Source of the DNA: Acrocarpospora corrugata
GTDB lineage: Bacteria > Actinomycetota > Actinomycetes > Streptosporangiales > Streptosporangiaceae
Direction: 5' to 3'
Length of the DNA: 64,000 bases
NCBI RefSeq assembly: GCF_009687845.1
Contig: NZ_BLAD01000073.1
Span: 19,793 to 83,792 of the forward strand
Within the stretch, counting starts at the first letter, position 1. The number at the start of each line of letters is the position of its first letter. Position numbers and translations under genes: made by a program. Positions 1 through 9,123 of the stretch are shown in pieces. The notes under the pieces are model-generated. The model ran no database searches. It had not been told where the DNA came from and saw only the letters and a list, made by a program, of their open reading frames with translations.

Positions 1-2158
1 CGCGCAGCACCGCCACCTCGTGCCGCCTGCGCCGGACCGCGGTGGCCAGCGCGTGGCCGACCGCGCCGACGGCGAGCAGGGCCAGGAATCCGGCCAGGAC
101 CATGGGGAGCGGCTGGACGTTCTGGATCTCCATCAGCTTGGCGGGCGGTTCCGGGGCCTCCAGGTCCACGTCGCCGCCGCCGGGGATGGCGGACGCGGTC
201 GCCTTCAGCCGGGTGAGGACGATCTCCGGGTCGGCGTCCGCGCCGAAGGCGATCAGGGCGAGGTGGAACTTGTAGGAGTCGAAGAGCCGGTCGAAGCCGT
301 CGAAGGAGATCACGCCGCCGTCGTCGTACTCGTTGTGCGACCCGGTCGGCACGAAGCCGATTCCGGTCACCCGGTACGGCTGCCGCCCCCTCGGCCCGGT
401 GAGCGTCACGGTCTCCCCCACCTCCACGTTCAGCCGCCGGGCGGTGGACACGCCGAGCAGGGCCTCGTCGGGCGTGCGCGGGATCCGGCCGGACACCACG
501 ACCTGGTCGATGGGGGCGCCGGGGGAGCGGTAGCCGTACAGGGTGACGGAGATGTCGTCGCCGGCCTGGGCGACGCCGACCTTGGCCTCGGTGATCGAGC
601 GCACGTCCGGGTCGGCGGCGACCGCGGCGACGACCGCGCCGGTGGCGGGGGTGCTCTGGCCGCCCAGGCCGAAGAAGGCGAAGGCGTGGTAGGTCTGGCC
701 GTACCTGGCGGGGTTGACGGCGGCGTCGGCGACGCCGCCGGCGAAGGTGAAGGCGGCCAGCACGCCGAGCACGCCGGTCACCGAGCCGAGCAGAGCCGGC
801 CGGACCGGCAAGGCCGCCGGGCCGCGTCCGCGCTCCAGCGCGAACCTGGCCCCGACGATGACCGGCACCGGCAGCCCGAGCCGTTTGGCGGCGGTAACGA
901 TGGCGGACCGGACCGGCCGCCTGGCCGGGTTCAGGTGCAGGGCGAGCCAGGCGGTCGTCCAGGCGGCCACCGTGACCAGCGCGATCGCGGCCAGCCCGCC
1001 GCCGAGCAGGACCGGCGGGTCCAGGCGGAGGCCGGGCGCGGGCTCGAACTGGGCGGCGGTGCCGATCGGCAGCCAGGCCGAGGACAGGTAGGCCGCGAAG
1101 CACCCGGCGACCGCCCCGGCGACCGCGGCCAGGGCCGGGCCCATGGCCGCGATGGCCGCCGCGCGCCGCCGGGTCAGGCCCATCGAGCGCAGGCTGTCGA
1201 GTTCGGCCACGGTGGCGGTGGCGTACCTGGCGACGGACTGGCCGACCAGCACGGTCGCGGCGGCCAGCGCGGCCACGGCGAAGGCGAGCAGGGCGGCGGC
1301 CTCGAAGCCGAGGACCTGGTCGTAGTGCGCGGTCGTGTCCGAGCGCCGCCACACGTCGATGTTCTGCTGGCCGGTGACCCGGGCGAGGGCCGCCTTGAAG
1401 GCGGGGATCGTAGCGTCGCCGCCGTTCAGGCGGACCAGGGCGTTGACGTAGCCGACGTGCGGCGACCCCAGGAAATTGTCGGCATATTTCGCGAAGAGGG
1501 CGGGCGAGCCGACGACGAAGCCGCTGCCGAGCGGGTCGGTGAACCAGGGCGACCTGACCACCCCGACGACCCGCGCCTCGATCGTCGGCCCGCGCAGTCC
1601 CGTCGCCATCGGGTTGATGCCGCCCGAGGTCTCCTCGACCGTGGGCAGTTGGAGCGTCACGCGGCTCCCGACGCCCTCGCCGGCCAGCGCCGGGTATCCG
1701 GCCGAGACGACGACCTCGTCCTCGCGGGCCGGATCGAACAGCCGGCCCGCGAGCAGCACCGGGCGCTCGACCGTCCGGAACACCTCGGCGTCGCCGGGCG
1801 GGAAGCTGGCGTAGATGCCGGGCTTGTCCGTCTTGACGTCGAAGCCGCCCACCACGAAGGTCGACACAGCCGCCACCTCGGGCAGCGCCCTGATCCGGTC
1901 CCAGTCGAAGTCCGGCTGGTTGGGCAGCACCACGATGTCGGCCGGGAGCGTTCCGACCAGCAGCCGCTGGTACGCGGACGCGCCGCGGCGGGCCCCCGCC
2001 GCCGCCGCGAGCACGGTCCCGGTGACGAAGGCGATCAGCAGGGCCAGCACCGCCAGCGACCGCCAGCGGCGGCGCACCTCCAGGCCGAGCCAGACCCGAT
2101 GCAGGGTCAGCGCTCGGGTCCCTGCCCGGGTTCCTGGTCGGGTCACCGCTCGGATCAC
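1..2158 (-). CDS. FtsX/MacB-type ABC transporter permease (partial, C-terminus outside window)
   Basis: Membrane subunit of an ABC exporter that pairs with the ATPase encoded immediately upstream. The reading frame is open from a GTG at 2158 to the window edge, about 719 residues, with its last codons missing. A membrane segment near residues 29-50 is followed by a large extracytoplasmic domain, three to four segments around 280-400, another near 450, and a last one close to the edge. The final visible stretch, with an arginine run followed by HEVAVLRA, is a typical FtsX-domain signature. The layout suggests two FtsX domains. The start codon overlaps the ATPase stop (GTGA), so the two are translationally coupled. 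The substrate cannot be told from sequence. Confidence 0.9.
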   Translation of the reverse strand, partial: MIRAVTRPGTRAGTRALTLHRVWLGLEVRRRWRSLAVLALLIAFVTGTVLAAAAGARRGASAYQRLLVGTLPADIVVLPNQPDFDWDRIRALPEVAAVSTFVVGGFDVKTDKPGIYASFPPGDAEVFRTVERPVLLAGRLFDPAREDEVVVSAGYPALAGEGVGSRVTLQLPTVEETSGGINPMATGLRGPTIEARVVGVVRSPWFTDPLGSGFVVGSPALFAKYADNFLGSPHVGYVNALVRLNGGDATIPAFKAALARVTGQQNIDVWRRSDTTAHYDQVLGFEAAALLAFAVAALAAATVLVGQSVARYATATVAELDSLRSMGLTRRRAAAIAAMGPALAAVAGAVAGCFAAYLSSAWLPIGTAAQFEPAPGLRLDPPVLLGGGLAAIALVTVAAWTTAWLALHLNPARRPVRSAIVTAAKRLGLPVPVIVGARFALERGRGPAALPVRPALLGSVTGVLGVLAAFTFAGGVADAAVNPARYGQTYHAFAFFGLGGQSTPATGAVVAAVAADPDVRSITEAKVGVAQAGDDISVTLYGYRSPGAPIDQVVVSGRIPRTPDEALLGVSTARRLNVEVGETVTLTGPRGRQPYRVTGIGFVPTGSHNEYDDGGVISFDGFDRLFDSYKFHLALIAFGADADPEIVLTRLKATASAIPGGGDVDLEAPEPPAKLMEIQNVQPLPMVLAGFLALLAVGAVGHALATAVRRRRHEVAVLR

Positions 2159-2874
2159 TTCTCCACCCGGCCGTCCCGCATCCGGATCGAGCGGGACGCG
2201 CCGGCCGCCACCTCGGGCGAGTGGGTGACCATGATGATCGTCTGCCCGTCCTCGTGCAGCCGCCGGAACAGTTCGAGCACCTCCAGACCGCCCTCGGAGT
2301 CGAGAGCGCCGGTGGGCTCGTCGGCCAGCAGCAGGCTCGGCTGGTTGACCAGCGCCCGCGCGATGGCCAGCCGCTGCCGCTGCCCGCCGGACAGCACCGC
2401 GGGCACCTGCTGCAGCCGGTCGCCCAGGCCCAGCAGGTCGAGCAGGTCCCTGGCCCTGGCCTCGGCGGCGCGCCGCTTCATCCCGCCGAGCACGCCCGGC
2501 AGCACCAGGTTGTCCAGCGCGGACACCCCGTCGAGCAGGTTGAAGAACTGGAACACGAAGCCGATGTGGTGCCGCCGGAACCGGGCCAGCCAGTCCTCGT
2601 CCCGGCCGTCCACCCGCTCGCCCGCCACCTCGATGGTGCCGTCGTCCACGCCGTCCAGACCGGCGATCACGTTGAGCAGGGTGGACTTGCCGCAGCCCGA
2701 CGGGCCCATCACCGCGACGAACTCGCCCCGGCTCACGTCGAAGTCGACGCCGCGCAGCGCCCGGACCGGGGCCAGCTCGGCCTCGAAGGTCCGCCTGGCG
2801 CCGCGGATCCGGACGGCCGGGGCCTCCTCGGCGCCGTCGGGGGCGGGGGCGTCCACGGACAGTTCGGTTGCCAT
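2155..2874 (-). CDS. ABC transporter ATP-binding protein, LolD/MacB type
   Basis: Cytoplasmic ATPase of 239 residues energising the adjacent FtsX permease. The Walker A motif GPSGCGKST, the Q-loop region FVFQFFNLL, the signature LSGGQRQRLAIARAL and the Walker B region LLLADEPTGALD are all present, so it should be active. Length and the PTGALDS extension fit the LolD/MacB/FtsE subfamily. The start at 2874 is chosen because GGAGGA lies just upstream and the protein then begins about 35 residues before the ABC fold. Its ATG shares one base with the TGA of the cyclase gene upstream (TGATG), and its own stop overlaps the permease start. Confidence 0.95.
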   Translation of the reverse strand: MATELSVDAPAPDGAEEAPAVRIRGARRTFEAELAPVRALRGVDFDVSRGEFVAVMGPSGCGKSTLLNVIAGLDGVDDGTIEVAGERVDGRDEDWLARFRRHHIGFVFQFFNLLDGVSALDNLVLPGVLGGMKRRAAEARARDLLDLLGLGDRLQQVPAVLSGGQRQRLAIARALVNQPSLLLADEPTGALDSEGGLEVLELFRRLHEDGQTIIMVTHSPEVAAGASRSIRMRDGRVEK

Positions 2875-4187
2875 CAGAAATCCTCCGGGAGATGGAATGC
2901 CACCACGGGGGTGGAGCGGCCTTTGACGGCCCGGGGCCCGAGCGGCGCCCACGGCCAGGCGACGGCCGCGGCCAGCACGGTGTTCTCGGCCGCCACGGTG
3001 CCGGCCGGGCGGGCCATGTCCTGCATCCGCTGGGCCAGGTTCACGGTGTCGCCGACCAGCGTGTACTCCACCCGCTCCTCGCTGCCGAGCAGGGCCGCCG
3101 CCACCTCGCCGGTGCACAGGCCGATGCCCAGCCGGAACGGCGTGTGGCCGCCGTCGGCCCAGTCCTGGTTGAGCGCGTGCTGGCGGCGGTGCATGGCGCG
3201 GGCGGCCAGCACCGCGGAGCCGGCGTGCCCCGGGCGCGGGTCGGGCGCGCCGAACACGGCCATCACCGCGTCCCCGACGTACTGCATGACGGTGCCGCCC
3301 TCGCTCAGGATGGCCGCGTTCATGGCCCGGCGGTGCCCGTTCAGCTGCCCGGCCAGCACGGCCGGGTCGGTGTGCTCGGCGATCGCCGAGTAGCCGCGCA
3401 CGTCGGACATGAGCACGGTGACGGTCAGCCGCTCGGTCCGGTCCATCCGGTCGGCCAGCAGCTTGTCGGCGACGCCGTGCGGCAGCAGCCGGGACAGCCG
3501 CTCGCCCTGCTCGTCCCGGCGCAGGATCGCGGTGTGCAGCATGCGCAGCCGCTTCAGCGCGCCCCTGCGCCCGGCCGACGCGCCCCGGGCCAGCTTCAGG
3601 AACAGCTGCTCGACCAGCGCGTTGACGGACTCGGGGCTGGCCTCGGCGGCGGCCGCGATGGCCTTCACCGAGCGGCCCTCGGCGACCTGCCTGAGCAGCT
3701 TCTCCTCGACCGGGGTGAGCTCGGAGGAGCGCGCGGGGGAGAGCAGGTCCTGGACGATCTGCGGGTCGATCATGGAGCCGCCCGCCGCCACCTCGCGGAT
3801 CGCCCGGCCCAGCAGCCTGGCGTCGGCGACCCGGTCCTTGAGCAGGTACGCGTACCCGTCCGCGCCCTCGGCCAGGAGTTTGACCGCGTAGTCGGGGTCG
3901 TCGTACTGGCTGAGCACCACCACGCCGGTGCCGGGCAGCCGCCCGCGCACCTCCCTGGCCGCGTCGATGCCCTCGTCCTGGTACGTCGGCGGCATCCGGA
4001 TATCGGTCACCAGCACCTGAGGGCGCAACTCCAGCGCCCGCCCGACCAGCTCGTCGTAGTCGGCGGCGACGCCGACCACCTCCAGGGCGAGGTCCCGGCG
4101 GAGCAGCGCGCGCACACCCTCCCGGACGATCAGGTTGTCGTCGGCGAGTAGCACTGTGATGCGGTCCACGCCTTGAATGTCCACCAC
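2874..4187 (-). CDS. Response regulator receiver domain fused to class III adenylate/guanylate cyclase
   Basis: A 437-residue one-polypeptide signalling protein. Residues about 9-130 form a NarL-like receiver domain with acidic DD at 16-17, probable phospho-acceptor Asp62 (VLVTDIRMP) and a conserved Lys in LLKDR. A linker resembling a degenerate LuxR HTH follows (about 152-205). Residues about 255-435 are a class III nucleotide cyclase: metal Asp in VLMSDVRGYS, second Asp in QYVGDAVMAVFG, and the transition-state Asn/Arg in VGDTVNLAQRM. The purine-specifying Lys is replaced by Gln and its partner is Thr. It probably makes cAMP on phosphorylation, but specificity is uncertain. The frame opens with GTG GTG; a GTG at 4169 is also possible. 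It heads an operon with an ABC exporter. Confidence 0.88.
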   Translation of the reverse strand: MVDIQGVDRITVLLADDNLIVREGVRALLRRDLALEVVGVAADYDELVGRALELRPQVLVTDIRMPPTYQDEGIDAAREVRGRLPGTGVVVLSQYDDPDYAVKLLAEGADGYAYLLKDRVADARLLGRAIREVAAGGSMIDPQIVQDLLSPARSSELTPVEEKLLRQVAEGRSVKAIAAAAEASPESVNALVEQLFLKLARGASAGRRGALKRLRMLHTAILRRDEQGERLSRLLPHGVADKLLADRMDRTERLTVTVLMSDVRGYSAIAEHTDPAVLAGQLNGHRRAMNAAILSEGGTVMQYVGDAVMAVFGAPDPRPGHAGSAVLAARAMHRRQHALNQDWADGGHTPFRLGIGLCTGEVAAALLGSEERVEYTLVGDTVNLAQRMQDMARPAGTVAAENTVLAAAVAWPWAPLGPRAVKGRSTPVVAFHLPEDF

Positions 4188-4241
4188 CGAGGCGAACCGG
4201 GGATAGAGGGTTAGCCCCCTGTTGACCGGTGGTTACCGCCC

Positions 4242-4270
4242 TTGCCCGGCTTCCCCGCCTTTTCTAGGGT
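4242..4270 (+). promoter_or_regulatory. Candidate sigma-70-type promoter for the cNMP-binding gene
   Basis: TTGCCC at 4242-4247 and TAGGGT at 4265-4270 are separated by 17 bp. This places a start site near 4277, about 20 bp before the ATG at 4296. It lies in the 108-bp region between divergent cyclase and cNMP-binding genes. Confidence 0.5.
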
Positions 4271-4295
4271 CGAATCCGGACCTGAGGAGGCCAGC

Positions 4296-5282
4296 ATGCG
4301 TGTGCAGTCAGAGGTGACGTCCCTGTCCTGGATTCCGTCCGAGGCGGTGAAGGGCTACACCCGGACCATGTTCACCGCCGGGATCTCCCACTACGACGAC
4401 CCGCCGCCCGCCCGGATCGAGGACCTGGAGGGCCTGCGGAAGGCCGACAGGTTCCGGTTCGCCAACCGGCTGCGCGTCTGGGCCGACTTCGAGGACGGCC
4501 AGGTGGTCGGGCACGGCGTGGACGGCGGCGGCCTGATGGGCTCCACCACCGTCCGGGTCGGTCCGCTCGGCGCCACCTTCGCCGCCGTCGGCCTGCCCGA
4601 CCTGCGCGGCGGCGCCGAGATCGGGGACGGCTGGATCCGGGTCACCCAGTCGGCCGGCGGCCGGACCGCGCTGCCGTTCCCGCGCACCGCCGCCACCGCG
4701 CCGTTCGCCCGCTGGCAGTCCCCGCTGGTGTGGACCACGGTCGCGGTCACCCTGCACGCCGACGGCCGCCGCGAGATCGGCCTGACCGGGGCCAGCCCGT
4801 TCCCACGGCACTGGGTGTACGACGCCGACGGCGCGCTCAGCCTGAAGGCCGGGGTCACCGACTTCAAGGCGTGGGCGGCCCAGACCGCGACCCCGTGGGG
4901 CGCGGAGGACTCGCCGGTGGTGGTCACCGCCGCCGAGACGGCGCTGGAGCGCGAGCTGTCCCGGCTGATCATGCGCGGCGGGCGCCGCCCGCTGGTCCGC
5001 GAGCTGGCCGGCGGCCAGACCCTGGTCCGCCAGGGCGACCGCGGCGACTCGCTGTTCCTGCTGCTGGACGGCGTGCTCATGGTGGACGTGGACGGCCGCA
5101 CCCTCGGCGAGCTCGGCCCCGGCGTGGTGCTGGGCGAGCGGGCGGTGCTGGAGACCGGGCACCGCACGGCCACCCTCACCGCCGTCACCCGGATCCGGGT
5201 CGCCGAGGCCACCGCCGACCTCATCGACCGGGCCGCCCTGGAGCACCTGGCGGCGGGTCACCGCCGCGAGGAGGAGGTGTGA
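4296..5282 (+). CDS. Cyclic nucleotide-binding domain protein
   Basis: A 328-residue soluble protein. The N-terminal 200 or so residues form an uncharacterised domain; about residues 225-320 are a CRP-type cyclic nucleotide-binding domain. The phosphate-binding cassette reads GERAVLETGHRTATL, keeping the Gly-Glu pair that contacts ribose and the Arg that contacts the cyclic phosphate, so binding of cAMP or cGMP is likely. There is no helix-turn-helix, so it is a sensor or effector and not a CRP-type transcription factor. The start at 4296 has a strong GAGGAGG 7 nt upstream. It diverges from the cyclase fusion and overlaps the hydrolase gene downstream, consistent with one cyclic-nucleotide circuit. 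Confidence 0.88.
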   Translation: MRVQSEVTSLSWIPSEAVKGYTRTMFTAGISHYDDPPPARIEDLEGLRKADRFRFANRLRVWADFEDGQVVGHGVDGGGLMGSTTVRVGPLGATFAAVGLPDLRGGAEIGDGWIRVTQSAGGRTALPFPRTAATAPFARWQSPLVWTTVAVTLHADGRREIGLTGASPFPRHWVYDADGALSLKAGVTDFKAWAAQTATPWGAEDSPVVVTAAETALERELSRLIMRGGRRPLVRELAGGQTLVRQGDRGDSLFLLLDGVLMVDVDGRTLGELGPGVVLGERAVLETGHRTATLTAVTRIRVAEATADLIDRAALEHLAAGHRREEEV

Positions 5283-6073
5283 GGCTCCTGCTGCTCGGCG
5301 TACGCGGCTCCACCCCGGCTCCGGGGCCCGAGTTCGTCCGCTACGGCGGGCACACCAGCTGTGTCGCGGTGCTGCCCGCCGGGGACGGGCCGGCGCTGGT
5401 GCTGGACGCCGGCACCGGCATCCGGCAGCTCCCCGGCCCTTTCCGCGGCCCGATCCTGCTCAGCCACCTGCACTGGGACCACGTCCAGGGCCTGCCGTTC
5501 AGCCGCGCAGTCGACCACCCGGACGCCCGGGTCGAGCTGGTCATCCCCGGCCCTGACCCGCTGGCCACGCTGACCAGGGCGATGTCCCCGCCGCACTTCC
5601 CGATCGAACCGGAGGGCCTGCTCGGCGACTGGACCTTCACCGGCTCCCGGCCGGTCCGCGAACTCGCCGGCCTGACCGTACGGCAGGCCGAGATCACCCA
5701 CAAAGGCGGCGTCACCGTCGGCACCCGGCTCGAACACGGCGGCGCCTCGGTCGTCTACCTGCCCGACCACGCCCCCCAGCTGGGCTCCGCCGCCGCCGAG
5801 GAACTGGCGGCCGGCGCCGACCTGCTCATCCACGACGGCCAGTTCCGCCCCGAGGAACAGGCCCTGGCCGACGCCTACGGCCACGCCACCGTCACCGACG
5901 CGCTGGCCTTCGCCGAACGCTGCGGAGCCCGCCGCCTGCTGCTCACCCACCACGCCCCCGGCCGCACCGACGACCAGCTGGACGCGATGGCCAAGGAGTG
6001 GCCGGACGCCGAGTTCGCCCGGCAGGGCGCCACCGTCACACCTTCTGACCGGTCTCGCTCTCGTACGCGCTGA
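5279..6073 (+). CDS. Metallo-beta-lactamase-fold hydrolase, possible cyclic-nucleotide phosphodiesterase
   Basis: A 264-residue protein of the RNase Z-like/PhnP-like branch of the MBL fold. It carries the metal motif SHLHWDHVQG (HxHxDH), further ligand candidates in YLPDHAPQ and LLIHDGQF, and a C-terminal LLLTHHAPG. The opening GVRGSTPAPGPEFVRYGG is typical of this group. The GTG start overlaps the TGA of the cNMP-binding gene (GTGTGA), implying coupled translation. MBL enzymes include cyclic-nucleotide phosphodiesterases, and the neighbours make that the best guess, but no substrate can be proven. Its last 38 bp overlap the convergent DUF3467 gene. Confidence 0.85.
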   Translation: MRLLLLGVRGSTPAPGPEFVRYGGHTSCVAVLPAGDGPALVLDAGTGIRQLPGPFRGPILLSHLHWDHVQGLPFSRAVDHPDARVELVIPGPDPLATLTRAMSPPHFPIEPEGLLGDWTFTGSRPVRELAGLTVRQAEITHKGGVTVGTRLEHGGASVVYLPDHAPQLGSAAAEELAAGADLLIHDGQFRPEEQALADAYGHATVTDALAFAERCGARRLLLTHHAPGRTDDQLDAMAKEWPDAEFARQGATVTPSDRSRSRTR

Positions 6074-6332
6074 GCTGCTGTTCCAGCGCCTTCATCAGCT
6101 CGAAGACCTGCGCGGGAGGGATCCTGATCCGGCTGACGATCCGGGTGGGCACGCTCAGATACTGCGCGCCCGACGAGGGATCGTCGGCCAGCCCGGGCGG
6201 CCTGGTGATCACCGCGAAATCCAGAACGAACCCATCCTGGGTGTGCCAGACCGAAGCGAAATTGGCGTACTGCCCGGCTTCGACCTCGGCCGAGATGCTC
6301 ACCTCAAGGCGGCTCTCCGGCTCCTGATTCAA
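6036..6332 (-). CDS. DUF3467 family small protein
   Basis: A 98-residue protein with the DUF3467 pattern: an early G-Q-Y-A-N-F motif, then FVLDFAVITRPP, and a C-terminal helix with ELMKALEQQL. The family is widespread but of unknown biochemical function. No signal peptide or membrane segment is visible. The 3' end overlaps the convergent hydrolase gene by 38 bp, so the overlapped codons are constrained in both frames. Confidence 0.85.
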   Translation of the reverse strand: MNQEPESRLEVSISAEVEAGQYANFASVWHTQDGFVLDFAVITRPPGLADDPSSGAQYLSVPTRIVSRIRIPPAQVFELMKALEQQLSAYESETGQKV

Positions 6333-6398
6333 TTCTCATCCCTCCGGTCGCTTCCATGGTGCCCTGACCGGAGGTTTCCCGCGCAGGGTGACACGGGC

Positions 6399-7022
6399 TC
6401 ACTTGAGTATCGACGGCAACGGCTGCCCGCCGCGCGCCTGAAGCATGCCCTTCATCAGGGTGATCTCCGCCGACTGGCCGTCCACGATGTGCTGCGCCAT
6501 GGTCCTGACCTCACTTCGGCTGCTCAGCTTGAGCAGGCCCCTGGCCATGTCCACGCCGCCCTCGTGGTGGCGGATCATGAGCTGCAGGAAGAGCACCGCC
6601 GACGCGTCGCCGGTGGCGGCCCGCAGCTTGGCGAGCTCCTCGGGGGAGGCCATGCCGGGCATCACGCCCGGCGGGCCGTCGTGCCCGTGCCCCGCCATCC
6701 AGGTCATCGGCGGCTGGGTTGAGCTCTGCGGGAGCCCCCACTGGTCCAGCCAGCCCATGAAAATTCCACGCTGGGTGCTCTGCGTGTTGATGATGTCGTA
6801 CGCGAGGGTGCGCAGCTCCTGGTCCGTGCTCGCGTCCCTGGCCACGAACGACATGTCCACCGCCTGGGCGTGGTGAACGGCCATGTCACGGGAGAAACCC
6901 GCCTCGGGGGAGAGCTCACCGGGCGTGCCCGACCTGGAGAGGGTCACGACGATCAGGGTGGCCGCGACGAGGACGGCCACCACCCCGAGGATCGGGAAGA
7001 GACGGAAAGGAGGGCTGTTCAT
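6399..7022 (-). CDS. DUF305 domain membrane-anchored protein
   Basis: A 207-residue protein with one N-terminal membrane segment (about residues 10-30) and an extracytoplasmic DUF305 domain. The two family hallmarks are visible: MAVHHAQAVDMS near residue 50 and MIRHHEGGVDMA near 155. These paired HH/DM motifs suggest metal binding. Function is not established; several relatives are linked to copper or metal homeostasis. A GTG one codon upstream (7025) is an equally possible start. It diverges from a DUF3105 gene; the two families often occur side by side in actinobacteria. Confidence 0.88.
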   Translation of the reverse strand: MNSPPFRLFPILGVVAVLVAATLIVVTLSRSGTPGELSPEAGFSRDMAVHHAQAVDMSFVARDASTDQELRTLAYDIINTQSTQRGIFMGWLDQWGLPQSSTQPPMTWMAGHGHDGPPGVMPGMASPEELAKLRAATGDASAVLFLQLMIRHHEGGVDMARGLLKLSSRSEVRTMAQHIVDGQSAEITLMKGMLQARGGQPLPSILK

Positions 7023-7118
7023 CACTCTCAGGTTACTTGCGCGGGAGGATCAGTGAACCAAACGCCTAGCTATAACCACTATTCTCCATCCCAAATGTGA
7101 TTGCGTGATGGAGGGTCG

Positions 7119-7859
7119 ATGACCAAGGAAAAGGCGCAGGCACGGCGTGACCACCTGGCCCGCATGCGCGCCGAGCAGAAGCGCAAGGAACGCCGGATGG
7201 CGGTCCTGATGTGGGGCATCGGCGGTCTCGTCATCGCAATCGTGGTGGGCGCGGTGGGCTTCTACATCGTCCGGGAGGAGATGAACAAGTCCGAGGTGGA
7301 GAAGGCGGCGGCCCAGGCCGAGGCCGCGATGGCGCCCAAGGTGAAGAACTTCAAGTACACCGGCTCCCAGCACACCGGCATCAAGGTGAAGTACGCGGAG
7401 AGCCCCCCGGTGGGCGGTGAGCACAATTCGGCCTGGCAGAACTGCGGCATCTACAGCGAGCCGATCAACAATGAGACGGCCGTGCACTCGATGGAGCACG
7501 GCGCGGTCTGGATCACCTACCAGCCCGACCTGCCCGAGCCGGACATCGCCAAGCTGCGCACCCTGGCGTCCTCGGACTACATGCTGCTCAGCCCGTACCC
7601 CGGCCTGACGTCGAAGGTCGGGCTGTCGTCGTGGAACCACCAGCTGTTGGTGGACTCGGCGGACTCGCCGGACATCGCGGCGTTCATCCGGAAGTTCAAG
7701 CAGGGCCCGGACACGCCCGAGCGCGGCTCCCCCTGCACCGGCGGCGTCGACCAGACCGCCGCGGAGGCCGTGATCCCGGAGACCGCGCCGTCCGAGCAGC
7801 CGGCTCCGTCGGCGACGACCGGGACCGACGCGCCGGTCGCCACCCCGAGCGCGTCCTGA
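7119..7859 (+). CDS. DUF3105 domain membrane-anchored protein
   Basis: A 246-residue protein. A highly charged N-terminus (about residues 1-32) is followed by one membrane helix (about 33-56), a DUF3105 domain with the conserved [21 protein letters not shown] and [17 protein letters not shown] motifs, and a Pro/Ala/Thr-rich C-terminal tail. The MEHG and SWNH histidines suggest metal binding. The ATG at 7119 is preceded by GGAGGG at good spacing, which excludes the six-residue upstream extension. The conserved pairing with a divergent DUF305 gene suggests a shared envelope role, which is inference. Confidence 0.88.
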   Translation: MTKEKAQARRDHLARMRAEQKRKERRMAVLMWGIGGLVIAIVVGAVGFYIVREEMNKSEVEKAAAQAEAAMAPKVKNFKYTGSQHTGIKVKYAESPPVGGEHNSAWQNCGIYSEPINNETAVHSMEHGAVWITYQPDLPEPDIAKLRTLASSDYMLLSPYPGLTSKVGLSSWNHQLLVDSADSPDIAAFIRKFKQGPDTPERGSPCTGGVDQTAAEAVIPETAPSEQPAPSATTGTDAPVATPSAS

Positions 7860-7863
7860 CGGA

Positions 7864-8979
7864 TCAGCCGGGCAGTTCCCCCAGGGGCATCCACGCCAGC
7901 CCGTGCGCTTCGGCCACGGGCAGGTTGGTGAGGTGCCCCTGGTGCGTGTTGAGGCCGCGCGCCAGCGCCTCGTCCGCGGCCAGCGCGGCCCGCCAGCCCC
8001 GGTTCGCGATCGCCAGCGCGTACGGCACGGTCACGTTGGTCAGCGCGTACGTGGAGGTGTGCGGGACCGCGCCCGGCATGTTGGCGACGCAGTAGAACAC
8101 CGAGTCGTGCACCCGGTAGACCGGGTCGTCGTGGGTGGTCGGCCGGGAGTCCTCGAAACAGCCGCCCTGGTCGATGGAGATGTCCACCAGCACGGAGCCG
8201 CGCTTCATCCGGCTCACCAGGTCGTTGCCGACCAGCTTCGGGGCCCGCGCCCCCGCCACCAGCACCGCGCCGATCACCAGATCCGCGTCCAGCACCGCCC
8301 GCTCCACCTCGTACGCGTTGGACGCGACCGTCTTCCCGTGCCCCCGGTAGATCATGTCGGCCTGCCGGAGCTTCTCCGCGTCCCGGTCCAGCAGCAGCAC
8401 CTCGGCCTGCATGCCGAGCGCGATCGCCGCCGCGTTCATCCCGGACACCCCGGCCCCGATCACCACCACCTTCGCCGCGTACACGCCCGGCACGCCGCCC
8501 ATCAGCACGCCGCGCCCGCCGCCCTGCCGCATCAGGTGGTAGGCCCCGACCTGGGCCGCCAGCCGCCCGGCCACCTCCGACATCGGCGCAAGCAGCGGCA
8601 GCGCCCCGGAGGCGGTCTGCACCGTCTCGTAGGCGATCCCGGTCACGCCCGACTCCAGCATCGCCCGGGTGAGCCCCTCGGAGGCGGCCAGATGCAGGTA
8701 GGTGAACAGCACCTGCCCCTTCCGCATCCGCGGGTACTCGGCCGGCACGGGCTCCTTCACCTTGAGGATCAGGTCGCCCTCGGCCCACACCTCGTCCGCG
8801 CCGTCCAGCAGGGTGGCCCCGGCGGCGGCGAAGTCCGCGTCGGGGATGGCGGAGCCCGCGCCCGCGTCCCTCTCGATCAGGACCTGGTGGCCGTGGCGGA
8901 CCAGCTCGTGCGCCCCGGCCGGGGTGAGCGCGACCCGGAACTCGTTGTTCTTGACCTCGCGTGGAACTCCGACCTTCAT
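7864..8979 (-). CDS. ald: Alanine dehydrogenase
   Basis: Cytoplasmic NAD-dependent enzyme interconverting L-alanine and pyruvate plus ammonia. At 371 residues it has the usual length. The start [22 protein letters not shown] is canonical, Lys75 (LILKVKEP) and His96 (FTYLHLAAS) match the active-site pair, and [14 protein letters not shown] near residue 170 is the NAD-binding loop. It lies alone, with a gap of only 4 bp to the convergent DUF3105 gene. A short inverted repeat in the upstream region (TGACA-N3-TGTCA at 9046-9058) could be a regulator site, but this is weak evidence. Confidence 0.96.
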   Translation of the reverse strand: MKVGVPREVKNNEFRVALTPAGAHELVRHGHQVLIERDAGAGSAIPDADFAAAGATLLDGADEVWAEGDLILKVKEPVPAEYPRMRKGQVLFTYLHLAASEGLTRAMLESGVTGIAYETVQTASGALPLLAPMSEVAGRLAAQVGAYHLMRQGGGRGVLMGGVPGVYAAKVVVIGAGVSGMNAAAIALGMQAEVLLLDRDAEKLRQADMIYRGHGKTVASNAYEVERAVLDADLVIGAVLVAGARAPKLVGNDLVSRMKRGSVLVDISIDQGGCFEDSRPTTHDDPVYRVHDSVFYCVANMPGAVPHTSTYALTNVTVPYALAIANRGWRAALAADEALARGLNTHQGHLTNLPVAEAHGLAWMPLGELPG

Positions 8980-9123
8980 AACGGAGCTCTACCCCCCATA
9001 CGGTGGGCAGCCGTGGGCAGTCTGCCAGGAGTTGGGATGGCTTGGTGACAGACTGTCATCTGATTACCGTGCGTTGGCAGACCTCGATAGGCTCTGCGGG
9101 CGATGGTAGGGATCGAGGTCGGA

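Noticed and set aside
20..2926. Plus-strand frame of 968 codons at the left edge
   Set aside because: Shadow of the minus-strand permease and ATPase genes, whose motifs are unambiguous.
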